In this document: positions 1 to 5,417 of the stretch, in pieces
Numbering within the stretch: the first letter of the stretch is position 1
Layout of the letters: each line of letters opens with the position of its first letter
NCBI GenBank assembly: GCA_004524515.1
Contig: SDNV01000168.1
Location: 1-5,417 of the forward strand
Origin: Promethearchaeota archaeon
GTDB lineage: Archaea > Asgardarchaeota > Lokiarchaeia > Sigynarchaeales > SOKP01
Direction of reading: 5' to 3'
DNA: 5,417 bases
Notes under the pieces: model-generated
Seen by the model: only the letters and a program-made list of their open reading frames with translations
What the model was told of the DNA's origin: nothing
Databases searched by the model: none
Made by a program: the position numbers and the translations under genes

Positions 1-226
1 TAAATCAAGGATGGTTCAATCGGTCCGAGCTAAATGTATAGGGATCAAAGATCAATTAGTGAAATATGAAGAATTACTATTTTTAGACGCTTTAAAAAGT
101 GGTTTTGAAAGTACGCTTGGAATAAAATTAGAAAATGGCAAATTTTCCCGTTATGAATTAGAAATTGCTCAAAAGTTAGTTAAGGAGAAGTATTCAAACA
201 CAGATTGGTTAAGCAAATATGAATGA
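1..226 (+). CDS. lplA: Lipoate/octanoate-protein ligase A, C-terminal end (5' partial)
   Basis: This is the last 74 or so codons of a ligase that attaches lipoate or octanoate to a lysine of a lipoyl-domain protein in the cytoplasm. The first whole codon is at base 2, and the frame runs off the left edge. The first residues, KSRMVQSVRAKC, match the family segment usually written KSKGIKSVRSRV. After it comes the end of the catalytic domain: a helix with ALKSGFES, then GIKLENGKFSRYELEIAQKL and a final W near the stop. The Met at base 11 lies inside the conserved segment and is not the start. The protein ends where E. coli LplA continues into its accessory domain, so this is the short catalytic-subunit type (as in Thermoplasma LplA), with any LplB encoded elsewhere. 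The stop overlaps the next gene by 8 bases, which suggests translational coupling with the lipoyl synthase. The catalytic core itself is not visible. Confidence 0.8.
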   Translation, partial: KSRMVQSVRAKCIGIKDQLVKYEELLFLDALKSGFESTLGIKLENGKFSRYELEIAQKLVKEKYSNTDWLSKYE

Positions 227-1274
227 CGCAAAAAATTTATTATTTAGAATCCGCTCAGGAAGCGCTTCATGGGTAGACTTTTCTGCTTTTTTAGAATTAG
301 AGAGCAAGGAACTAGAACCTTATTTTTTTTTCTCTCAAGATATTACAAAAAAGAATTTTAACAATACTTTAAAAATTTATAATCCTAATAAGAAATTTCC
401 TGCAATCAGTATTACAGGTAGTGAATGTAGCTTACATTGTGAACATTGTAATGAAAAATATTTGAAAGGGATGAAACCAATTTTGACTAATGATGATTTA
501 GAAAGCTTTTTAATAGAACATTCTCAAAACAATGGAATTGGCGTTTTAATTTCTGGGGGGTGTAACCCAGATGGAACTGTACCCTTAAAAAATTTCTTAG
601 ATACAGTTAAGAAAGTCAAAAAAAAAAGAAATTTAATAATTAATACGCATACAGGATTACTTGATGAGGAGACTGCACAAAAATTAGCTGAAGCAAATGT
701 AGAAATGATTTCTTTTGATATCAACTTAGATAAAGAAATTATTGAGAACATTTATCATTTAGATAAAGGTATTAACGACTATAAAAAAGCTGTGGAATTA
801 TTAAAAAAGTATAAATTAAACATAGTTCCTCACATCTGTATAGGTCTTTATTATGGTAAACTCCATAAAGAATTAGAATCCATTAAATTTATAAAAGAAG
901 CGGAAATTAATCCATCCCTTATTGTTTTAATTGCATTAATACCTCCAAAGTCATCTAAAGTTAATTTCCAAAGGCTTAATCCAATTGATATAGCGAAGGT
1001 CATAGCAGTGATAAGATTTGTTTTTCCTTACACAGAAATTTCGTTAGGTTGTATGAGACCGAGAGGAGAGATTAAAAACGAGGTAGAAAGATATGCAATT
1101 AAAGCAGGTGTCAATAGAATTGAATTACCTTCACCAGATACTTTAAAATGGGTTAAATCAATTAATCCAGAGATTAATTTTAAATTTTTTTCAGCTTGCT
1201 GTGCTATTCCAACTGAATATGAGATATATGCAAAAAGTAAAGATTCAGATATTAAGAGATATTTAAGCATTTAA
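219..1274 (+). CDS. lipS2: Radical SAM lipoyl synthase, LipS2-type (biotin-synthase-like family)
   Basis: This 351-residue cytoplasmic iron-sulfur enzyme probably inserts sulfur into a protein-bound octanoyl chain together with a partner, LipS1. The radical SAM cysteine motif CX3CX2C is C70, C74 and C77, inside ISITGSECSLHCEHC. SGGC at 112-115 fits the SAM-binding glycine motif. Other family landmarks are NTHTGLLDEE (142-151), SFDIN (165-169), YHLDK (179-183), PHICIGL (204-210), GCMRPRG (277-283) and a C-terminal CCA (327-329). These match the archaeal 'biotin synthetase homologue' family (COG1856, from memory), to which LipS2 belongs. C115, C207, C278, C327 and C328 are candidates for ligating the second, auxiliary cluster; which ones do so is not shown here. 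The ATG at 219 overlaps the ligase stop, and no clear Shine-Dalgarno precedes it, so coupled initiation is likely. The adjacent ligase strongly supports a lipoyl role. I am sure of the radical SAM family, fairly sure of the lipoyl function, and less sure of LipS2 rather than LipS1. Confidence 0.8.
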   Translation: MNDAKNLLFRIRSGSASWVDFSAFLELESKELEPYFFFSQDITKKNFNNTLKIYNPNKKFPAISITGSECSLHCEHCNEKYLKGMKPILTNDDLESFLIEHSQNNGIGVLISGGCNPDGTVPLKNFLDTVKKVKKKRNLIINTHTGLLDEETAQKLAEANVEMISFDINLDKEIIENIYHLDKGINDYKKAVELLKKYKLNIVPHICIGLYYGKLHKELESIKFIKEAEINPSLIVLIALIPPKSSKVNFQRLNPIDIAKVIAVIRFVFPYTEISLGCMRPRGEIKNEVERYAIKAGVNRIELPSPDTLKWVKSINPEINFKFFSACCAIPTEYEIYAKSKDSDIKRYLSI

Positions 1275-1289
1275 ATTTAACTTTATAAA

Positions 1290-1721
1290 ATGATTCATAT
1301 GGATAAATTGGAACTAATTAAAGACAAATTTAAAAATGATAATTTTGCCAAGAACTTGGGTGTAATTTTAGATGATTTGAAAGAGGATTTTGTGAAAATG
1401 CATATGGAGCTCAGATCAGATATGAATAATTTTTATGGAAGACCCCATGGAGGAGCAATATATAGTCTAGCAGATGCTGCTTTTTCCGTTATAGGAAATA
1501 ACCAAAATATAATTTCAGTAGCTTTAGATTGTACTATAACATATCATGCAAGCCCAAATCCTGGAGAAATTCTTTATGTTGAAGGAAAATTATTAAAAAG
1601 TACGCGTAAGATAAGCACTTTTATTTTCACCCTCTACACACTTAACGATGGAAATCAAAATCTTATCGCAACTATGTTAAGTACATTATACCGGACGGGA
1701 AGACCAATTAATCAAGCATAA
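1290..1721 (+). CDS. PaaI-family hotdog-fold thioesterase
   Basis: This 143-residue protein is the size of a single hotdog domain; relatives act as cytoplasmic tetramers that hydrolyse acyl-CoA thioesters. The signature is clear: N46/N47 and G50, then HGG at 53-55 and LAD at 60-62. D62 is the expected catalytic acid or base on the hotdog helix. The strands that follow (ISVALDCTITYHASPNPGE, 75-93) and the pattern G-L-K-S-T-R-K fit PaaI/YbgC-like proteins. The start at 1290 is tentative: an in-frame ATG at 1299 would remove only MIH, and neither has a convincing ribosome site. It lies 15 bases after lipS2 and 20 bases before the F420 fusion gene, so it is probably cotranscribed with both. Its substrate cannot be read from the sequence. 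Releasing free octanoate for the lipoate ligase would fit the neighbourhood, but phenylacetyl-CoA-type housekeeping or an unrelated acyl-CoA is equally possible. Confidence 0.85.
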   Translation: MIHMDKLELIKDKFKNDNFAKNLGVILDDLKEDFVKMHMELRSDMNNFYGRPHGGAIYSLADAAFSVIGNNQNIISVALDCTITYHASPNPGEILYVEGKLLKSTRKISTFIFTLYTLNDGNQNLIATMLSTLYRTGRPINQA

Positions 1722-1741
1722 TGGAAGATTAAATTTAAAAG

Positions 1742-3151
1742 ATGAAAAATACAATAAATCTAATTGGACTTAATGGAATTCCCTTAATTCAACAAGGTGA
1801 TGATATTCCCCAAATAATATTAGAATCACTTAAGGCCAATGATATCATTTTAGATGATGGTGATATTATTGTTATTGCTCAGACTATAATATCTAAAAGT
1901 AATGGCAGAATAAGAGATTTAAAAAGTATTAAACCTAGTAAAAAAGCTATTGAGATATATAAAAAAATCACACCCAAAGCTGGAGAGTTAAGTATTTCGA
2001 TTAAGAGTCCTGAATTAATACATGCGATATTGGAGGAATCTGAAAATATTATAAAAGCAGAACACGTTCTTTTAACGGAAACAAAACATGGATTTATATG
2101 TGCCAATGCGGGTATAGATAAATCTAATGTAGAAGGGGAGAGCAAAGTAACTCTATTACCAATCGATCCAGATGAGGATGCTACTAAAATTAGAAACGCA
2201 TTAAAGAAACTTACTAACAAAAATATAGCCATAATTATTTCTGATTCATTTGGTAGGCCATTTAGAGTGGGAGCTGTTGGTGTTGCCATAGGTGTTTCAG
2301 GGATAGATGCTATTTTAGATAAACGTGGTTCTCAAGACTTATATGGATATGAGCTTCAGAGCACTATTGTTGCTCAGGTGGATAATTTAGCTTCTGCTGC
2401 TCAACTAATCATGGGTGAAACAAATGAGGGGATGCCAATTGTCATAATAAAAGGATATAATTTTAATATTAAAGAAAATGTATCAATTAAATCAATATTG
2501 CGAGACAAAAACATAGATTTGTTTAGAAAAAGACCCTTTGAAAACAGTTTAGATTTTCTGAAAAGTCGAAGGAGCTATAAATTGAATTTCGAATCTCGAG
2601 AGGTGGATAAAAAGACCATTGAGAAATGCATAGATACTGCCAGATGGGCCCCAAGTGCTCATAATGGTCAATTTTGGAGATATGTTATTTTAGAAAAAGG
2701 AAAACTACGAACCGAATTAATAGAAAATATGAATAAAAAATTAAGGAATGATCTTAAAAAAGATGGGAAATCAGAAGATTTTGTTCGCCAAAAAATATTT
2801 AAAACAAAAGAGAACTTTTTAGAAGCCCCCTTTTTAATTCTTCTGTGTTTGGATACGAAAGATTTAGAACAATATTCTGATGAGGAAAGGAAAAATAATG
2901 AGTTTATTTTAGGAATTCAAAGTATAAGTGCCTCCGCTATATATTTCCTACTTGCTTTACACGCAGAGAATTTAGCAGCATGTTGGTATTGTGCTCCATT
3001 ATTTTCAAAAGATAGTATAAAAAGTGTATTAAAATTACCAGAGTCCTATGAACCGATGGCTTTTTTTACGGTAGGATACCCTATAAAAGAAATGAAAGCA
3101 CCGCCACGTAAAAGTATAAGAGATATTATGTATGAATTAGATCAGGAGTAA
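1742..3151 (+). CDS. cofE: FbiB-like fusion: F420-0:gamma-glutamyl ligase (CofE) plus FMN nitroreductase domain
   Basis: This 469-residue cytoplasmic enzyme of F420 synthesis is close in length to M. tuberculosis FbiB (448). Residues 1 to about 264 are the CofE domain, which adds glutamate to F420-0 using GTP. Visible motifs are GDIIVIAQTIISKSNGR (40-56), HGFICANAGIDKSNV (116-130), LPIDPD (139-144), SDSFGRPFR (167-175), VAIG (181-184) and the G-D-YG-EL segment (196-205). Residues from about 268 are a nitroreductase-fold, FMN-binding domain: SRRSYKLNF (275-283), ARWAPSAHNGQFWRY (300-314), EAPFLIL (361-367) and a final VGYP (444-447). The segment at 320-350 (R-L-M-K-R-DL-DG pattern) follows FbiB in particular. 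In FbiB this domain reduces dehydro-F420-0, made from phosphoenolpyruvate, before glutamylation. One uninterrupted frame covers both domains. Several usually conserved CofE residues differ (T48, N54, N215, E226), so tail length or specificity may differ. cofD follows after 7 bases. Confidence 0.9.
   Translation: MKNTINLIGLNGIPLIQQGDDIPQIILESLKANDIILDDGDIIVIAQTIISKSNGRIRDLKSIKPSKKAIEIYKKITPKAGELSISIKSPELIHAILEESENIIKAEHVLLTETKHGFICANAGIDKSNVEGESKVTLLPIDPDEDATKIRNALKKLTNKNIAIIISDSFGRPFRVGAVGVAIGVSGIDAILDKRGSQDLYGYELQSTIVAQVDNLASAAQLIMGETNEGMPIVIIKGYNFNIKENVSIKSILRDKNIDLFRKRPFENSLDFLKSRRSYKLNFESREVDKKTIEKCIDTARWAPSAHNGQFWRYVILEKGKLRTELIENMNKKLRNDLKKDGKSEDFVRQKIFKTKENFLEAPFLILLCLDTKDLEQYSDEERKNNEFILGIQSISASAIYFLLALHAENLAACWYCAPLFSKDSIKSVLKLPESYEPMAFFTVGYPIKEMKAPPRKSIRDIMYELDQE
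3145..3148 (+). promoter_or_regulatory. Shine-Dalgarno site for cofD
   Basis: GGAG lies 10 bases before the ATG at 3159, inside the last codons of the fusion gene. It is the clearest ribosome site in the window and supports the 3159 start. The nearer ATG at 3152 is in a different frame. Confidence 0.5.
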
Positions 3152-3158
3152 ATGAGAT

Positions 3159-4091
3159 ATGCCAAATGATTTTTATGTTTTACTTGCGGGAGGGGTAGGG
3201 GCAGCAAAATTTATTGAGGGTCTAGCGAATGTAGTGAATCCTGAATTATTAAAAATAATAGTGAATACCGGTGATGATATTGATTTGTTTGGGCTTAATA
3301 TATGTCCTGATTTAGATATTATTACTTATACTTTAGCAAATGTAATAGATAAAGAAAAAGGTTGGGGTTTTGTCAATGAATCTTTTAATTGTTTGAGTAT
3401 TTTAAAAAAATTTTATAACTCAGGCTGGTTTAATTTAGGAGATAAAGATTTAGCAATCCATATCTATCGTACTGATTTACTAAAACAAGGTTTTACAAAG
3501 GCAGAGGTCACTAAGACTATTTGCGAAAAATTGGGGGTCAAGGCGGAAATCATCCCAATGTGTAATGAGAAAGTAGAAACCTACATTAAAACTCCATTAA
3601 AAACTATGCATTTTGAGGAGTATTACATAAAATATCAATCTCAACCAGAAATTCTTGGGGTTGAATTTAAAGGAATCGAGAATGCCAAACCTAATGGAAA
3701 AATATTTGAATATTTGAAAAGAGCAAAAAAAATCATTATCTGTCCCTCTAATCCGATAGTTTCAATTGGGACCATCCTTCAATTAGGATTTATTAGAGAG
3801 GCTCTTAAAAAGGAAAAAAATAAAATATATGCTATAAGCCCAATTATACAAGGGGAAACAGTAAAAGGTCCAGCAGATAAATTATTAAGAATTTCTGGTT
3901 TTAATGTTTCTTGTGTGGGAGTGGCAAATTTTTATCAAGAAATTGTAGGGCATTTTATAATTGACAATAAGGATTGTAATTTAAAGGCTCAAATTGATAA
4001 ATTAAAAATAAAGCCTTATTGTTTTGATACTTTAATGATAAATTTTCAAAAAAAAAAAGAATTAGCTCAATTTATAATAGGTTTGAATTAA
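3159..4091 (+). CDS. cofD: 2-phospho-L-lactate (or phosphoenolpyruvyl) transferase CofD/FbiA
   Basis: This 310-residue cytoplasmic enzyme transfers the phospholactyl or phosphoenolpyruvyl group from its guanosine-diphosphate carrier (LPPG or EPPG) to Fo, giving F420-0 or dehydro-F420-0. The length equals the usual CofD length (M. mazei about 311). Motifs in order are GGVGAAK (11-17), VNTGDD (35-40), ICPDLDIITYTLA (48-60), GWG (68-70), WFNLGDKDLAIH (90-101) with R104, PMCNEKVETYI (133-143), CPSNPIVSIGTIL (195-207), SPIIQGETVKGPADK (227-241) and a C-terminal YQ-IID--D (259-272). The N-terminal GGVGAAK and GWG are closer to bacterial FbiA than to methanogen CofD (GGTGTPK). F44 stands where a histidine is common. 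Because it is paired with an FbiB-like fusion, the PEP-derived route is the better guess. A run of 11 A at 4048-4058 lies 11 codons before the stop. Family assignment is firm; the donor is inferred. Confidence 0.95.
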   Translation: MPNDFYVLLAGGVGAAKFIEGLANVVNPELLKIIVNTGDDIDLFGLNICPDLDIITYTLANVIDKEKGWGFVNESFNCLSILKKFYNSGWFNLGDKDLAIHIYRTDLLKQGFTKAEVTKTICEKLGVKAEIIPMCNEKVETYIKTPLKTMHFEEYYIKYQSQPEILGVEFKGIENAKPNGKIFEYLKRAKKIIICPSNPIVSIGTILQLGFIREALKKEKNKIYAISPIIQGETVKGPADKLLRISGFNVSCVGVANFYQEIVGHFIIDNKDCNLKAQIDKLKIKPYCFDTLMINFQKKKELAQFIIGLN

Positions 4092-4108
4092 GAATTACTA
4101 GTTTACAT

Positions 4109-4123
4109 AAAAAGGGTATTTTT
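4109..4123. terminator. Possible bidirectional T-tract terminator between convergent genes
   Basis: In the 30-base gap between cofD and the convergent membrane-protein gene, five A (4109-4113), GGGTA and five T (4119-4123) make a small near-palindrome. Read either way, a T5 tract follows the gene end. Archaeal RNA polymerase stops at short T-rich tracts without needing a strong hairpin, so this could end both transcripts. The hairpin itself (five A-T pairs) is too weak for a bacterial-style terminator. The T-tract read on the + strand reaches the stop codon of the - strand gene. Confidence 0.4.
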
Positions 4124-5417
4124 AAGCAGTTTCTGTTGCAACCTGCCCAGACCCTCCTGCTTCTGCTTGTTTTTCTTCTTCAGTTTCTTTCTCTTTTTTC
4201 ACATAATCTCCAACTGAAGCAAGAATTTCCTTTATATGACCTTCTTGTTTCAATCTAATGATTAGGTTTCTATGTTTTATATATGAAATAGTATATGCAA
4301 TCACAGGAAAAATAAGCATAAAGGGAACTAGCAATATAATTACCACTTCAGGGGAATACATTGCTATACTTTCTGTAATTGCAGGGGGTAAATTAAAAAC
4401 ATTTACAAAAAACCAATGTGGATGAATTATTATAAAGCTTATAATTATTAATAAAGCTAATCTAATAGATAGGTTAGTAATGGTTGAAGTAATTAAACTC
4501 TGAGATCGAGGAGCTGAAGAGGCTGCTGTTAAAGTATCAGTTGCTTCGGGATCTTCCTTAAATAGACGATCCACATATCTTCCTAATCTTCGTGTTTTGG
4601 ATGCCGCAGTTACAAGTTTCTTCTCTTCTTCTTCTAATTTCCTTTTTTCAATCATTTCTTTAACATAAGAGAATCTCTGAGTTGTTTTACTCAAAAATTT
4701 ACTTATTTTTGGTTCTTCTAATCCAAGTTCCTCTCTTCTTTTTTTAGCTTCTTCTTTTATTTTATCAACATTGGCAGTTACTAATTGAGATTCTCTTTTT
4801 ATTATGTCTAATTGAGTTTCTAATCTATCACCTCTTTCTAATGAAGGAGTAGTTACGGTATCGGCATAGTTAATCTGAAATGAAATTTCTAAATATAGAT
4901 AACATACAATTGCAAGTAAAGCGGCAGGACTGGCTAAGAATAGGAAAAAATCATCAAGGGGTAAATTGGTTAATCTTTGGGATACTGGATTTTCTAATTT
5001 TTCTAAAAAATCGACTTTAATCGCAAATAAATCCAGCATATCTCTCAAACCAAATACCATTAAGGGTAATACAATCATCATAATTAAACCCCCAATAGCA
5101 GAAAGACTATATTTTGGATCATTTTGGAAAAAAGCCCTAATGTAGTATATTATAGCAATTAAAAAGAATACTTGAAAAGCAAATAAATAGATATTATTCA
5201 GAAGTATTAATACTTCGTTAAAGATTAATTCGGGTATCTGGTTTAAATATGGAGTTTTTTCTGAGGGAAAGGAGAACCATAAACTTAAGAAATTCCTAAA
5301 AAAAGAATCTAAAAATGTGAACATAAAACTTGTATAATAATTAGGCAAAAAGAAAAATAGACTTACCGTGAGTACTGTTATAAAACTAGCAGTAGCATAT
5401 AAACAAAGATAAAGCAA
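4122..5417 (-). CDS. Unrecognised multi-pass membrane protein with coiled-coil middle (5' partial)
   Basis: I do not recognise this family. At least 431 codons are present, and the frame is still open at the right edge; the TTG there is just a leucine codon at the cut, so the true start lies beyond the window. Residues below are counted from that edge. Hydrophobic segments at about 2-24, 69-93, 104-124, 157-180, 316-333 and 356-380 suggest at least six membrane spans. Between the fourth and fifth is a soluble stretch (about 185-315), rich in K, E and R with a likely coiled coil at 196-285 (for example EEAKKRREE and KRKLEEEEKK), then a Ser/Ala/Thr-rich linker. The C-terminal tail (405-431) is charged, then small and polar (GGSG, ATETA). 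No catalytic motif, signal peptide or binding site is visible. An even span count would place the middle and tail on the same side, cytoplasmic by the positive-inside rule. It is transcribed toward cofD and is probably unrelated to the cofactor operon. Confidence 0.75.
   Translation of the reverse strand: MLYLCLYATASFITVLTVSLFFFLPNYYTSFMFTFLDSFFRNFLSLWFSFPSEKTPYLNQIPELIFNEVLILLNNIYLFAFQVFFLIAIIYYIRAFFQNDPKYSLSAIGGLIMMIVLPLMVFGLRDMLDLFAIKVDFLEKLENPVSQRLTNLPLDDFFLFLASPAALLAIVCYLYLEISFQINYADTVTTPSLERGDRLETQLDIIKRESQLVTANVDKIKEEAKKRREELGLEEPKISKFLSKTTQRFSYVKEMIEKRKLEEEEKKLVTAASKTRRLGRYVDRLFKEDPEATDTLTAASSAPRSQSLITSTITNLSIRLALLIIISFIIIHPHWFFVNVFNLPPAITESIAMYSPEVVIILLVPFMLIFPVIAYTISYIKHRNLIIRLKQEGHIKEILASVGDYVKKEKETEEEKQAEAGGSGQVATETA

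Noticed and set aside
11..13. ATG as the start of a 71-residue small protein
   Set aside because: The frame is open to the left edge, and the residues on both sides of this Met match a continuous segment of the lipoate ligase family. The gene is cut by the window edge and is not small.
1282..1289. TATA-box-like TTTATAAA before the thioesterase gene
   Set aside because: It touches the ATG at 1290. An archaeal TATA box lies about 25 bases before the transcript start, so this would place transcription inside the gene. In AT-rich DNA such a match is expected by chance.
1879..2289. Open reading frame on the - strand inside the CofE gene
   Set aside because: It lies wholly antisense to a well-conserved CofE domain, resembles no known protein and has no start signal. 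Similar antisense frames at 524-751 and 1028-1270 are rejected for the same reason.
2534..2545. A possible split between separate cofE and nitroreductase genes
   Set aside because: The frame runs unbroken through the junction, with no stop and no ribosome site, and the total length fits FbiB, so it is a true fusion.
5415..5417. TTG at the right edge as the start of the - strand gene
   Set aside because: It is simply the last codon before the edge, it falls within a hydrophobic span, and no upstream sequence is available to judge a start.
1..5417. CRISPR arrays, tRNA or rRNA genes, insertion sequences, direct repeats
   Set aside because: I saw no spaced repeats, RNA-gene signatures or transposase motifs. 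Nearly all bases are within protein-coding genes.

Overview
This AT-rich window (by eye about one third G+C) holds five tightly packed genes on the + strand, followed by one convergent gene on the - strand. The gene content points to an archaeon. The radical SAM protein belongs to the biotin-synthase-like family behind archaeal-type lipoyl synthases. The lipoate ligase ends after its catalytic domain, as in archaeal two-gene ligases. Two genes make coenzyme F420. Low GC, AGA-rich arginine codons, weak Shine-Dalgarno sites and an FbiB-like fusion would suit an Asgard-type lineage, but this is only a guess: no taxonomic marker gene is present, and LipS1/LipS2 and F420 genes also occur in bacteria.

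Layout: (1) 1-226, the 3' end of a lipoate/octanoate-protein ligase, cut by the window edge. (2) 219-1274, a radical SAM protein very likely to be lipoyl synthase LipS2, overlapping the ligase by 8 bases. (3) 1290-1721, a PaaI-type hotdog thioesterase. (4) 1742-3151, a CofE-nitroreductase fusion similar to actinobacterial FbiB along its whole length. (5) 3159-4091, CofD/FbiA, the 2-phospholactate (or PEP-derived) transferase. Gaps between the + strand genes are at most 20 bases, so they probably form one transcript that starts upstream of the window. (6) 4122-5417 on the - strand, an unrecognised multi-pass membrane protein with a coiled-coil middle, open at its 5' end. The two convergent stop codons lie 30 bases apart, with T-tracts on both strands that could end both transcripts. 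No intergenic stretch exceeds about 30 bases.

How they work together: the ligase and LipS2 would assemble lipoyl groups by attaching octanoate to a carrier protein and then inserting sulfur. A partner LipS1 and the ligase accessory protein LplB are expected elsewhere. CofD would join the phospholactyl or phosphoenolpyruvyl group to Fo. The fusion protein would then reduce dehydro-F420-0 and add the glutamate tail. The thioesterase has no proven tie to either pathway; releasing free octanoate from a thioester for the ligase is one possibility. The most notable points are the FbiB-like fusion, its departures from the usual CofE motifs, the lipoyl-plus-F420 operon, and the unknown membrane protein.
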